Notes: generated by a model from the letters alone, not told the origin. DNA of 64,000 nucleotides from Paenibacillus turpanensis (GCF_011421635.1 NZ_WTLI01000019.1:1-64000); one strand, 5' to 3'; positions 26,057 through 34,409 are shown, numbered from the stretch's first letter. Numbers and translations: made by a program.

Positions 26057-27373
26057 CTAATCTCTCTCGTAAATGGACCCGATTCTACTGGCGAACAGCT
26101 CGGAATACACCTTCTCGGCGTAAGAATCCGTCATCCCAGAAATATAATCGGCAATCAAGCGTTCCCACGTCCATTTTCCTTTTTGCCGTTCGTAGCTCTC
26201 CAGCCAATCCGGCGGGATGATCAGCTTTCCCGTATCGTAATGCTTAAAGCTGTCCCAGAGCCGTTGAAGCATAATTTCGCTGCGTTTTTGCAGACGCTGT
26301 ACCCGAAAATCTTTAATCATCGTTACCCAAGCCAGCTTCTTCAAAATTTCCATCGTACGAAGAAGCTCGGTATCCTCGGCCCCGTCGCGGACCAACGTAA
26401 TCCGTTTCCAGCCTGTAGACGGATCGTCAATGATCCCAACGCCGTTGGCGAATCGGCTGACCCATCTGGCCTTCATCTCCCGTCGTGCGCGGGATGCCTC
26501 GCGGCCGCATTGAATATAAATCGATTCCCACTGCTCTTGGTAATCGACCAGCACGCGCTTGACGAGCGCTTTCATGTCCGCCTTTTCCCAGCCGACACCG
26601 ATATTCCCCGTATCATTAATAATTTCTTGAATGACCTCGTCAACCAAGCGGTCATCCTCGAAAAACACTTTATTCATCTGGATTTTGCCGGCACGAATTC
26701 CGTCCTCGATATCATGGGTGGAATAGGCGATATCATCGCATAAATCCATCAGCTGCGCTTCTAATGTCGCACAGCCGACAGGCATGTTCCACAGCTGGCG
26801 AAGCTGGTGGATGCCTTCCCATTCCATACCATAGACACCCTTGTTTCGCCCGGGCTCTTCCAGGCTAAACGGATATTTATTCACGGCGAGAAGCACCGCT
26901 GCCGACAAATTAAGTCCGCTTTCGCTGCCCGCCCTTTTTTCCAAAAACATGAGAATTCGAAAGTTTTGCGCATTGCCCTCGTACGGAATACCATGCTCCG
27001 CCGTCAATAGATGATGCAGCACCTCTTCCCCTTTATGCCCGAACGGCGGATGGCCCAGGTCATGCGCAAGCGATGCGCATTCCACCACCTCGGGCTCCAG
27101 CATGAGACCGGGGTGCTCCTTGTTGGCTAGAAACGGATACATCCGCCCCAAACGTCGCGAAACCTCGCGGGCAATCTGCGATACTTCGATGGAATGGGTC
27201 AGCCGGGTCCGGTAATAGTCGCCTGATCCCGCACCAAATACCTGCGACTTCCCCTGAAGTCTGCGAAACGCGGGCGATTGAATTAGTCTGGCATAGTCCT
27301 TGTCGTATTCGTCGCGATCCTCACTTGGCTGAATCAGCTCCGTATCGTCCAGCCGGATTTTTCGTATATCCAT
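26057..27373 (-). CDS. dgt: deoxyguanosinetriphosphate triphosphohydrolase-like HD protein
   Basis: Cleaves dNTPs (classically dGTP) to deoxynucleoside and triphosphate, trimming dNTP pools. The 438-residue product shows the HD metal motif: LTHSIEVSQIAREVSRRLG (His), SLAHDLGHPPFGHKGEEVL (HD) and LCDDIAYSTHDIEDG (Asp). N-terminal RLIQSPAFRRLQGKSQVF is the family hallmark. I use the ATG at 27373, 8 bases after GGAGG; the GTG 5 codons earlier contains that site. The unrelated MEKHLA gene follows upstream at 27 kb on the same strand with a 47-base gap, so both may share a transcript. Confidence 0.88.
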   Translation of the reverse strand: MDIRKIRLDDTELIQPSEDRDEYDKDYARLIQSPAFRRLQGKSQVFGAGSGDYYRTRLTHSIEVSQIAREVSRRLGRMYPFLANKEHPGLMLEPEVVECASLAHDLGHPPFGHKGEEVLHHLLTAEHGIPYEGNAQNFRILMFLEKRAGSESGLNLSAAVLLAVNKYPFSLEEPGRNKGVYGMEWEGIHQLRQLWNMPVGCATLEAQLMDLCDDIAYSTHDIEDGIRAGKIQMNKVFFEDDRLVDEVIQEIINDTGNIGVGWEKADMKALVKRVLVDYQEQWESIYIQCGREASRARREMKARWVSRFANGVGIIDDPSTGWKRITLVRDGAEDTELLRTMEILKKLAWVTMIKDFRVQRLQKRSEIMLQRLWDSFKHYDTGKLIIPPDWLESYERQKGKWTWERLIADYISGMTDSYAEKVYSELFASRIGSIYERD

Positions 27374-27420
27374 CAATATGTCCTCCACTCACTGCCGCTG
27401 TAGCTTTATCTACTTCCAAT

Positions 27421-27906
27421 CTACGGTAAATATGTATATTCAGGAAAGGCCGCAGCCTGCCCGATCGCGTTGCCCAGTTCGTCCGTAACGTTCCACACCG
27501 CTGCCCGTTGAATCGTAAATCTACGCCCCGTCGCAGATATTCGTACGCCCGTATAATGATCAGCATATCCTTGCTCGCTTACCGCAGCCATAAACCGCTC
27601 ACGGTCTGCCCGAATCAATGCTTCAGCCGTGTACCTCGATGGAGTGGATGTAAACCGGTCCCAATCCATTTCCCACAGCTTCAGCGCAGCCGCGTTCCCG
27701 TAATTCAAGATCGGGTCAGCCTCCGTCCCGTGAGACAAAACCACCATCTTCGAATGGAACAGCCGCTCCGCCAGCGTTCCGTTACCAGGCTCCAACAATG
27801 GCCTTCCCAAAAGCTTTTCATAGCTTTCGACCAAAAGTCTGGCATGCTCTTCATTTGTTCGTGTGCTTGATGAAGACGCCCGAATCGCCTTTTGCCAATG
27901 CTCCAT
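27421..27906 (-). CDS. MEKHLA domain protein
   Basis: A 161-residue cytosolic protein whose central part matches the MEKHLA domain, a PAS-like fold: FHSKMVVLSHGTEADPILNYGNAAALKLWEMDW and PSRYTAEALIRADRERF, then GYADHYTGVRISATGRRF and a conserved VWNV. Such domains may sense small ligands or light; bacterial stand-alone copies are uncharacterised. The start at 27906 has a run of G just upstream; a longer frame to 27954 adds only a poorly supported basic leader. It precedes the dGTPase gene by 47 bases on the same strand and lies downstream of a coiled-coil gene. Confidence 0.75.
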   Translation of the reverse strand: MEHWQKAIRASSSSTRTNEEHARLLVESYEKLLGRPLLEPGNGTLAERLFHSKMVVLSHGTEADPILNYGNAAALKLWEMDWDRFTSTPSRYTAEALIRADRERFMAAVSEQGYADHYTGVRISATGRRFTIQRAAVWNVTDELGNAIGQAAAFPEYTYLP

Positions 27907-27985
27907 TTTGCCCCCATCCCGCTTCCGTGCCATCCGGCACTCCCTGCAAAACAACTTGTTATACTGTCCGATTTTTTAGGACAAT

Positions 27986-28456
27986 CTATTCCTTCTCTAT
28001 TTCAAGCTCATACTTTTCAATTCTCAATCCGGTGTATAAGTCTTCTGCTTCCCTCAGCCTTCGTTCCGCATATTCCGCTGTCAAATGAAGTGAAATAAGC
28101 GTTCTTCCTCCGTTCCGAACTCCTGACAGCACATAAAGCCACGGAGTCGACATGAGCTTCAGTACCCGCTGCGCCTCTTGATATAAATGGTCTACCTCTT
28201 CTACCGTTTGCGCTTCCTTCAGCATCGCTCTCGTTTGCTCGAATTGAGTCCGCAGGTCCCACTCTCTTGGATCAATTACACCGGCAAAAAATGAATCCTT
28301 ATGATTCTCAATGTATAAATGAATCGAACGCTCCCGCTCGAGCTCCCGTTCCGCTTGATCGATGGCGTGTCTTGTTTCCGCGCTTTGCAGCTCGAAACGG
28401 CTGCGGATTTGGTCGCCGAACGATGCCCGCTCCCGTTCCTTATTTGTTTCCGACAT
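27986..28456 (-). CDS. helical coiled-coil protein of unknown function
   Basis: A 156-residue soluble, charged protein that looks almost wholly helical: heptad-like stretches at about 20-50 (rich in Glu, Arg and Gln) and 120-156 (ending IEKYELEIEKE). No signal peptide, membrane segment or known motif. GGAGGA precedes the ATG. It is transcribed leftward ahead of the MEKHLA and dGTPase genes, with an 80-base gap. I do not recognise the family. Confidence 0.6.
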   Translation of the reverse strand: MSETNKERERASFGDQIRSRFELQSAETRHAIDQAERELERERSIHLYIENHKDSFFAGVIDPREWDLRTQFEQTRAMLKEAQTVEEVDHLYQEAQRVLKLMSTPWLYVLSGVRNGGRTLISLHLTAEYAERRLREAEDLYTGLRIEKYELEIEKE

Positions 28457-28614
28457 AGGATCCTCCTGATGAGAAAAATAACAATGGTATCATATTCGAC
28501 ACTATTTTCATTATCCCTACCGACACCATCATTTTATCCTGTCTATGGAGCGTATGGGTTCTTTATCCAAAGGGCAAAGTACATGTATCCAACACAAAAG
28601 GCAGGTGACGGTTT

Positions 28615-29001
28615 GTGACCACTGTAAAATGTATCGTTAACACATGTACGCATTATTTGTACGGCGACCGCTGCAGCGCAGGCAATATCGACATCATGCA
28701 CGAGGAAGAAACCGCCATGTCTCAAGTCGTCGAGCAGACGATGTGCAAATCTTTCACCCATGCTCGAAATGTGTTCAGTTACTTAGGCTCCGCAGACAAT
28801 ATGAATGTGGCAGGAACCATCGCCGGGCTCGTAAATCCGGAATATCTTGTGTCGCCTTCGATTTCGTGTACCGTATCGTCCTGCGAGTATTGGGCCGAAG
28901 GCGCAAGATGCGTGGCGGAAGCAATCGAGGTAAACGGGCTGCATAGCGACGAATGCCAGGATACGAATTGCAAAACCTTCTCAAGGAGAGCGAACGCATG
29001 A
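28615..29001 (+). CDS. tandem DUF1540 cysteine-rich protein
   Basis: A 128-residue protein containing two DUF1540 units: VKCIVNTCTHYLYGDRCSAGNI...MCKSF (about 4-46) and ISCTVSSCEYWAEGARCVAEAIEV...CKTF (about 82-124). Each unit has four cysteines in the family's spacing, suggesting a small metal-binding knuckle. DUF1540 proteins are common in spore-formers and have no proven biochemistry. The start is GTG with AGGTGA upstream. Its stop overlaps the start of the next gene as ATGA, so the two are coupled; a deacetylase gene follows within 47 bases of that one. Confidence 0.75.
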   Translation: MTTVKCIVNTCTHYLYGDRCSAGNIDIMHEEETAMSQVVEQTMCKSFTHARNVFSYLGSADNMNVAGTIAGLVNPEYLVSPSISCTVSSCEYWAEGARCVAEAIEVNGLHSDECQDTNCKTFSRRANA

Positions 29002-29249
29002 TATACGAAATGAAAACGAAGGAGCTTGATGAAGCGACCCAATATCCGCTCGAGGTGCTTTCGGGCATGACGGGACTTGGCATGGCGACGATTGAAGATC
29101 TGGCACGCCAAGGGTGCTTCCCGATTCAAAATCAGCAGGGCGAACGCGTCGTAAACGGTAAAGCCTTCCTCAGCTGGGCGCACTCGGTTGGCAGCAAGGT
29201 TGAGGTCGAGTCTTCGAGCTATCCGACAATGGAAGTGCCTGACAAGTAA
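28998..29249 (+). CDS. small protein coupled to the DUF1540 gene, unknown function
   Basis: 83 residues. The middle (PLEVLSGMTGLGMATIEDLARQGCFPIQ) has the helix-turn-helix-plus-wing look of excisionase/MerR-like DNA-binding or of a substrate-adaptor domain, but no firm family match. AAGGAG lies 9 bases before ATG and the ATGA overlap with the DUF1540 gene gives translational coupling; an upstream in-frame ATG at 28953 is less likely. Conserved pairing elsewhere would be the best clue to function. Confidence 0.6.
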   Translation: MIYEMKTKELDEATQYPLEVLSGMTGLGMATIEDLARQGCFPIQNQQGERVVNGKAFLSWAHSVGSKVEVESSSYPTMEVPDK

Positions 29250-29295
29250 GATTCCATCCCCTATACGACCAACCTTTTACAGGAGGGTAGAATCC

Positions 29296-30180
29296 ATGTC
29301 ACAACGTTTTTTGGCTCAAACTGGCGCTGCTTTGCTGTCGCTCCTGCTTGCCGCCGGGTGTTCGTCGGCTTCGGGCAGCCATGGCTCAACAGGAGTCCCT
29401 GTTACCCACCGCTCCACCGATCCGTATACGTTATCCTCCGCATTTAGCGGCGACGGAACAAACGGATCGCACATGAGCATGCTGACTGCTGGTACGGAGC
29501 AAAACGGAAGAGCGGCCCAGCCGGCAAGCAACACGTTACTGCAGAGCAGGTTTCCCGGTGTTCTTATGCTGCACGGCGATCCCAATAGCAAGACGGTCGC
29601 TTTGACGTTTGACGACGGTCCGGACGGTATTTATACCCCAAAGGTTCTGGACGTGCTGAAAAAGCATAAGGTGAAAGCAACCTTCTTCGTGATGGGCTCG
29701 CGTGTGGAAGGGCACCCGAGCGTCACGAAACGGATCGTACGTGAGGGTCATTCTCTAGGGAATCATACGTACTGGCATCCGAAGCTGTATCAGGAAAATA
29801 TCCAAAGGCTGCGCTGGGAGGCTGCGCAAACGGACAAGATTATCCAAAGCACGGTCGGATACTCACCGAGGCTCTTCCGTCCGCCATACGGCGGTCTCAA
29901 TGAAGACGTCCTGCGCGAGCTGGAGAAGATGAACTTTCGTGTAATCGGATGGTCCGTGGATTCACGCGACTGGACACAAGCGGATGCCGGCACGGTTCAA
30001 CAGACTGTGCTGGAACAGCTGCATCCGGGCGCCATTATCCTTATGCACAGCGGAGGGCATTGGTCGCAGGATTTATCCGATATGGTAGAGGCGGTGGACC
30101 AGCTGATTCCGCAGCTCAAAAACAAGGGTCTCCGCTTTGTCACCATTCCGCAGATGCTAGGCATCCCCGAACGTAAGTAG
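29296..30180 (+). CDS. polysaccharide deacetylase lipoprotein (NodB/CE4 family)
   Basis: A 294-residue surface-anchored deacetylase: lipobox LLAAGC (Cys22), a Ser/Thr-rich spacer to about residue 95, then the NodB domain with TFDDGPDG (catalytic Asp and metal Asp), HSLGNHTYWHP (HxxxH metal site), RPPYG and ILMHSGG (catalytic His). These remove acetyl groups from peptidoglycan N-acetylglucosamine/muramic acid or from chitin-like polymers outside the membrane. AGGAGGG is 7 bases before ATG. It follows the DUF1540 pair on the same strand and ends in a clean hairpin that begins at the last base of the stop codon. Target polymer unknown. Confidence 0.88.
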   Translation: MSQRFLAQTGAALLSLLLAAGCSSASGSHGSTGVPVTHRSTDPYTLSSAFSGDGTNGSHMSMLTAGTEQNGRAAQPASNTLLQSRFPGVLMLHGDPNSKTVALTFDDGPDGIYTPKVLDVLKKHKVKATFFVMGSRVEGHPSVTKRIVREGHSLGNHTYWHPKLYQENIQRLRWEAAQTDKIIQSTVGYSPRLFRPPYGGLNEDVLRELEKMNFRVIGWSVDSRDWTQADAGTVQQTVLEQLHPGAIILMHSGGHWSQDLSDMVEAVDQLIPQLKNKGLRFVTIPQMLGIPERK

Positions 30181-30203
30181 GCCGCTTCGATGCGGCCTTT
30201 TTG
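30180..30203 (+). terminator. rho-independent terminator after the deacetylase
   Basis: GGCCGC-TTCGAT-GCGGCC followed by TTTTT; the stem starts within the TAG stop codon. Confidence 0.85.
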
Positions 30204-30230
30204 AGTTTTCAAGTTCGGCTTCCCCTTCAA

Positions 30231-30258
30231 TTCGGCACCTCCAGCGAATCGTGCCGAA
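30231..30258. promoter_or_regulatory. inverted repeat over the promoter of the beta-helix gene
   Basis: TTCGGCAC (30231-30238) and GTGCCGAA (30251-30258), perfect 8-base arms 12 bases apart. It overlaps where a -35 box would fall for the extended -10 at 30272-30280. Confidence 0.5.
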
Positions 30259-30271
30259 ATCTAAGATAATG

Positions 30272-30280
30272 TGCTACAAT
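30272..30280 (+). promoter_or_regulatory. extended -10 promoter element
   Basis: TGCTACAAT (TGn plus TACAAT) 37 bases before the start of the beta-helix gene. No good -35 hexamer is present; the position is taken by an inverted repeat. Confidence 0.5.
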
Positions 30281-30317
30281 ATTCTCATAGATTACTAGAA
30301 AGATGGAGGATATTGAT

Positions 30318-31595
30318 ATGGACACTGAAAAACCCATCTCAAGACGAAAGCTTCTTACCGCATTAGGCGCTGCTGGGCTAACCTACGCAACCGCAGGAGG
30401 TTTATTGGAGGGCACTGCCCGCGCCTCCGGTACAGTCTCCCCTTCCTCCTCCGTTTACAATGTGAAAGACTACGGTGCAGCGGACGGGAACAGGTATCAT
30501 CAAAACGGAGCAGAAGCAATTCAAAAAGCAATTTATGCGGCAACCACTAACGGTGGAGGAACCGTATATCTTCCAGCGGGAAACTACTATATTAACACCA
30601 TTGTTATGATCAATTCGAATATCCGTTTGGTCGGCGACGGACAAAATCTTACGAAGATTATTGCCGGTAAAACTTATCTCACAATGTTTCGCGCTATTGA
30701 CAATAGTGAGAATATTAGTATTTCAGATATCGGGTTTGAGGGCTTGTTAAGCGTCGGCGCTGTTTATGACCAAATTGAGCGAGCCTTGCAGGCCTCCAAG
30801 TCCTCTCGCCTCTCGATTACAAACTGCAGCTTTAAGCAATTCGCCAATGCACTTTTACTGGAAAACTGCAATGAAGCAAGTATTAGCGATTGTACCTTTA
30901 CGAAGATGTATACTTATGAACAGGCAGAAGAAGGCATTGCCCTCCTTTGCAAGGGCGGTTTCGGCACTCAAATTCGATCCAACCGTTTTGAAGATACACA
31001 ACAGAGCGGCGTTCATTTAATTAACGATTCGAACGGTTTTACTGTCAGTGATAATATGTTCTACGAATGCAAAGGAGCGGCGATCCGCTTAATTGGCAAA
31101 GAGAAGTCTTGCAGCGGAAATACCATTTGCAGCAACCGGATTCAAAGCATACGAGAAGGCGATGCCATTCGTCTTGAGGGATTGTGTTCACGCAATCTGG
31201 TTGCCGACAATTTCATCGAAAAAGGACCGGCAAGCGGCATCACACTTAGCGGAAGCGGGAGCCCCGGCGTCGGCAAGCCTACAGGCAATCGCTTAGAAGG
31301 AAACTTTGTTTCCGATGTCAAGACCGGTATTTATGCCGTTCACACTGACACAAACACCTTTTCCCAAAACGATATTAGAACGGTGGAGATCGGAATCGCA
31401 ATCGATGCCGACGGCAAAGCGGCATACAGCTACAGCGAAAATAACCGGCTCCTGCATAATTCCATTCACTCCTGCAAAAAACAAGCGGTGCTGATCGCCT
31501 CAAAATCGTGCCGAAAACAATACGTTGCTCATATTGAGGGCAGCGGCAACAAGTCTGAGGTGACGGATCAAGGGGAGAATACAATACTGCTTTAG
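30318..31595 (+). CDS. Tat-exported parallel beta-helix protein (pectate lyase-like fold)
   Basis: A 425-residue exported protein. The N-terminus has a twin-arginine signal (ISRRKLLTALGAAG) and a cleavage region near ARASG. The mature part begins VYNVKDYGAADG, the typical opening of glycosyl hydrolase 28/pectate lyase 3-type beta-helices, then GGGTVYLPAGNYYI and many NCSF/NRF-type coils through residue 400. This fold serves polygalacturonases, pectate lyases and epimerases; no catalytic set is clear. Tat export implies folding, possibly with metal, before secretion. The start at 30318 is 9 bases after GGAGG; an upstream ATG contains that site. Single-gene unit with an inverted repeat over its promoter and a strong terminator. 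Confidence 0.75.
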   Translation: MDTEKPISRRKLLTALGAAGLTYATAGGLLEGTARASGTVSPSSSVYNVKDYGAADGNRYHQNGAEAIQKAIYAATTNGGGTVYLPAGNYYINTIVMINSNIRLVGDGQNLTKIIAGKTYLTMFRAIDNSENISISDIGFEGLLSVGAVYDQIERALQASKSSRLSITNCSFKQFANALLLENCNEASISDCTFTKMYTYEQAEEGIALLCKGGFGTQIRSNRFEDTQQSGVHLINDSNGFTVSDNMFYECKGAAIRLIGKEKSCSGNTICSNRIQSIREGDAIRLEGLCSRNLVADNFIEKGPASGITLSGSGSPGVGKPTGNRLEGNFVSDVKTGIYAVHTDTNTFSQNDIRTVEIGIAIDADGKAAYSYSENNRLLHNSIHSCKKQAVLIASKSCRKQYVAHIEGSGNKSEVTDQGENTILL

Positions 31596-31644
31596 AATGA
31601 TTGCGGTCGGTTTAACCCCATTCGTCTGACAGGCGTCCCAACAT

Positions 31645-31685
31645 AAAAGGCTTTTCCTCTACATCAGTGAGGAAAAGCCTTTTTT
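31645..31685. terminator. bidirectional terminator
   Basis: A 15-bp stem (31645-31659 with 31669-31683) around a 9-base loop with T tracts on both sides, shared by the convergent beta-helix and DUF3990-partner genes. Confidence 0.9.
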
Positions 31686-31704
31686 CAACCTGCAAAATTG
31701 CAAA

Positions 31705-32049
31705 CTATCGGACTAAAATTGCCCGTCTCGCCTTTTTATTCTTTTGAGTGGTGCTTGCGGCAATACGCCTTCCCTGCCGGCTGCCGTATTTCTCATGCCG
31801 CTCCTCCCGGCGAACCCTCTTAATCCGCTTCACCCATTGGTCAGCGGTCAGCCCATTATGCTTCGCATGATGAAAGCGTTCCGCCCAATCTTTACTACTG
31901 TCATAGCGGTCCATCAGCTTCAAAACGGGGCGGTATGCCATAAACAAAGCGCGGGCCGCGGGCGCCGAATAATGATAGGCTTCGATCAAATTCCGGACAA
32001 TTCCGCGTTCGTACCGGTCAAGCCTCGTTAGCGTCCTCATTCTCAGCAT
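31705..32049 (-). CDS. small basic partner of the DUF3990 gene, unknown function
   Basis: 114 residues, helical (YERGIVRNLIEAYHYSAPAA, ALFMAYRPVLKLMDRY) with a strongly basic C-terminus (KKNKKARRAILVR). The start at 32049 follows GAAGG by 7 bases; an ATG 3 codons later is also possible, and a longer frame to 32190 overlaps the upstream gene deeply and is less likely. It overlaps the 3' end of the DUF3990 gene by 32 bases, which implies coupled translation. DUF3990 genes in other bacteria are often paired with a small helical protein (for example DUF3791), so an immunity or antitoxin role is a reasonable guess, not shown. Confidence 0.6.
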   Translation of the reverse strand: MLRMRTLTRLDRYERGIVRNLIEAYHYSAPAARALFMAYRPVLKLMDRYDSSKDWAERFHHAKHNGLTADQWVKRIKRVRREERHEKYGSRQGRRIAASTTQKNKKARRAILVR

Positions 32050-32632
32050 AGTCCCACCTTCTTCCCTTCCATATATAGAACCCATCCAACCGTAGGCTTG
32101 CTTCAAGCATTTCATTGCAGTATACGATCTGATCCCCCAATTTAACAAGATCGATCGGTTTTCCGTGCTGATTGCGAACGATTTGGTCATAAAACCATTC
32201 GCTGTCTTTGTTTAATTGTATCGCATCCTCTACCAGCTTTCCAGTATTGCCATCAGCTAACGGACCGCTGATAATATCCGGATGGCGACCGCACGGATCG
32301 TAGCTGTCCGTTGCATACAAACGATGTGAATAGACAAAATGAGCCCACGTATGATTTGCGGTTACAAAGTGAAGGGAGAAGGCTTCCGGCGGAACCGATA
32401 AAATGCGGATTTTAAGAACGGCCGGATTAACGGCTTCAACCCCGGCATATTTTTCCTGCATGGATCTTGCCCACTTCTTGGCCTGGATTAAGCTCGAGGT
32501 GGTATACAAGCCGGCCCCGAAGTCCCTTCTCGGGTTCCAGTATGCCGCATTCAGCAGCTTCCTGCGAAAGCTCGGCACATACACATCCAACGTACCATGA
32601 TAAATATAACCCGATAATTCGACCTGTTTCAT
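32018..32632 (-). CDS. DUF3990 protein, ADP-ribosyltransferase-like fold
   Basis: A 204-residue cytosolic protein matching DUF3990: YIYHGTLDVYVPSF near the N-terminus (the His strand), RDFGAGLYTTSSLIQAKKWA (the Tyr segment, about 36-55), DIISGPLADGNTG, and a late LGDQIVYCNEMLEASL block. These correspond to the H-Y-x triad blocks of PARP/diphtheria-toxin-type ADP-ribosyltransferases; the third position here is not a clear Glu. The family is uncharacterised but has toxin-like genome contexts. It lacks any signal for secretion. The downstream gene overlaps it by 32 bases. GGAGCG lies 11 bases before ATG, a modest site. Confidence 0.75.
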   Translation of the reverse strand: MKQVELSGYIYHGTLDVYVPSFRRKLLNAAYWNPRRDFGAGLYTTSSLIQAKKWARSMQEKYAGVEAVNPAVLKIRILSVPPEAFSLHFVTANHTWAHFVYSHRLYATDSYDPCGRHPDIISGPLADGNTGKLVEDAIQLNKDSEWFYDQIVRNQHGKPIDLVKLGDQIVYCNEMLEASLRLDGFYIWKGRRWDYAENEDANEA

Positions 32633-32736
32633 CTTTTTATGAGCGCTCCATACATGGTTTCGAGAATATTTTCCCCATATCTGTAATGTATACGATGTCC
32701 TAGGGTGAGTATATAAGACATTTGGCCCTATGTATG

Positions 32737-32769
32737 GAAAAAAGGCTCCCGTACCTTATACGGAAGCCT
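32737..32769 (-). terminator. rho-independent terminator of metNIQ
   Basis: An 11-bp stem (32743-32753 with 32759-32769, one wobble pair), 5-base loop, followed leftward by TTTTTT. Confidence 0.9.
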
Positions 32770-32788
32770 CCAAATTACAATGATTTGA

Positions 32789-33637
32789 TTAAAATGCCGG
32801 CACTACTGCACCTTTGTATTCCTTCTCGATAAAAGCTTTTACTTCTGCGGAATTGAGCGCCTTCGCAAGCTTTTGCATCGCATCGGAATTTTGGTTATCC
32901 GGACGCGCAGTCAAAATATTTACATAAGGAGAATCCTTGCCCTCGATGAAAAGAGCGTCCTTCGTCGGATTCAGCTTCGCTTCCAGCGCGTAGTTTGTGT
33001 TGATCGTAGCAAGCTCTACCTCCGCAAGTACACGGGGAAGCATCGCTGCTTCCAGCTCGCGGATTTTCAGGTTTTTCTTATTTTCCACGATGTCCTTCAC
33101 AGTGCCGCTTACACCAACGCCCTCTTTAAGCTTAATAAGCCCGTTTTTCTCAAGAAGAGCAAGTGCACGGCCCGCGTTTGTCGGATCGTTCGGGATCGCA
33201 ACCGATGCGCCATCCTTCAACTCATCCACAGTCTTGATTTTCTGGGAGTATGCGCCGAACGGTTCGATATGAACACCGGCTACCTTCACCAAATCCATCT
33301 TATTGTCTTTGTTGAATAGCTCCAGGTATGGACTGTGCTGGAAGAAGTTTGCGTCCAGCTGCTTCTCAAACACCTGTACGTTCGGCTGGATGTAGTCGGT
33401 GAAAACCTTAATTTCCAGCTCAACACCTTGCTCCTTCAGCATTGGCTTTACGAATTCTAAAATTTTGGAATGCGGAACTTCCGTCGCACCAACCGTCAGC
33501 TTTACTGTCTTCGCCGGCTCGGCTCCGCCCTGCGCTTTGCCCGCCTGATCAGCCGGCTTCGTTTCTTCCTTTGCGCCGCATGCCGCAAGCGTAAAAGCAA
33601 GAACAAGCGATAACAGCATTAGAACAGATTTTTTCAT
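32789..33637 (-). CDS. metQ: methionine ABC transporter substrate-binding lipoprotein
   Basis: Captures methionine (and often its oxidised or D-forms) outside the cell and delivers it to MetI. The 282-residue product has a lipobox TLAAC (Cys20), a linker, then the NlpA/MetQ fold beginning VKLTVGATEVPHSKILEFVKP, with QHSPYLELFNK, SVAIPNDPTNAGRALALLE and the C-terminal ILTARPDNQNSDAMQKL blocks all intact. AGGGAGGA precedes the ATG. It is the last gene of the metN-metI-metQ operon, 46 bases after metI, and is followed by a strong terminator. Expression should follow the S-box leader ahead of metN. Confidence 0.93.
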   Translation of the reverse strand: MKKSVLMLLSLVLAFTLAACGAKEETKPADQAGKAQGGAEPAKTVKLTVGATEVPHSKILEFVKPMLKEQGVELEIKVFTDYIQPNVQVFEKQLDANFFQHSPYLELFNKDNKMDLVKVAGVHIEPFGAYSQKIKTVDELKDGASVAIPNDPTNAGRALALLEKNGLIKLKEGVGVSGTVKDIVENKKNLKIRELEAAMLPRVLAEVELATINTNYALEAKLNPTKDALFIEGKDSPYVNILTARPDNQNSDAMQKLAKALNSAEVKAFIEKEYKGAVVPAF

Positions 33638-33683
33638 TGATGATTCCTCCCTTTTTTCTACTTCTGAATATATGAAACCCTGC

Positions 33684-34409
33684 TTATTTTCGGCTCATTT
33701 TCCGGACGTACCGGTCACCGGCCATTTGCAGAATTTGCACCAAAACAAACAAAATCACAACGGTGACAAACATGATATCCGTGCGGAAGCGCATGTAGCC
33801 GTAACGGATGGCCAAGTCGCCTAATCCGCCACCACCGACGGCTCCGGACATTGCTGTATAGGAAACCAGTGCGACTGCGGTCACTGTAATTGCAGCAATA
33901 ATTCCAGTGCGTGCCTCGGGAAGCAGCACACGCGTCACAATTTGCCAGCGTGTCGCACCCATCGCCTGCGCGGCCTCGATTACGCCGCGGTCGACCTCAC
34001 GCAGCGCCGTCTCGACCAATCGCGCAAAGAACGGCGCCGCCGCAATCACCAGCGGTGGAATGGCACCTTTCACGCCGATCGAAGTGCCCACGAGCAGCCG
34101 AGTGACCGGAATCAGCATAATCAAGAGGATGATAAAAGGCACGGAGCGCAGGACATTCACAACGAAAGATAGGAATGAATGAATAAGTGCATTTTGCAGC
34201 GCCTGTCCTCTCGCGGTCATAAACAGCAAAATTCCGAGCGGCACACCAAGAATGACCGTAAACAAGGTTGATAAACCCAGCATAAGCAGCGTATCCGTCG
34301 TCGCCTGCCCGATTTCCGGCCAGTCGATATCCTGAAAGGTTCCCGTGGCCAGTGCCATTGCTGCAGTTGTCAGCTTCATGTACAATCCGCCCACCAACAC
34401 GTCAAGCAT
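33684..34409 (-). CDS. metI: methionine ABC transporter permease
   Basis: A 241-residue inner-membrane permease with five or six helices. The ABC coupling helix is visible as EVDRGVIEAAQAMGATRWQIVTRVLLPEA (about 140-168). Its ATG overlaps the metN stop by 8 bases, and the ribosome binding site GGAGGTG lies inside the end of metN, so translation is coupled. Pairs with MetN and the lipoprotein MetQ to import methionine. Confidence 0.93.
   Translation of the reverse strand: MLDVLVGGLYMKLTTAAMALATGTFQDIDWPEIGQATTDTLLMLGLSTLFTVILGVPLGILLFMTARGQALQNALIHSFLSFVVNVLRSVPFIILLIMLIPVTRLLVGTSIGVKGAIPPLVIAAAPFFARLVETALREVDRGVIEAAQAMGATRWQIVTRVLLPEARTGIIAAITVTAVALVSYTAMSGAVGGGGLGDLAIRYGYMRFRTDIMFVTVVILFVLVQILQMAGDRYVRKMSRK

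Noticed and set aside
27907-27954. Longer N-terminus of the MEKHLA protein
   Set aside because: Cys/Arg-rich leader without a ribosome binding site; the start at 27906 has one.
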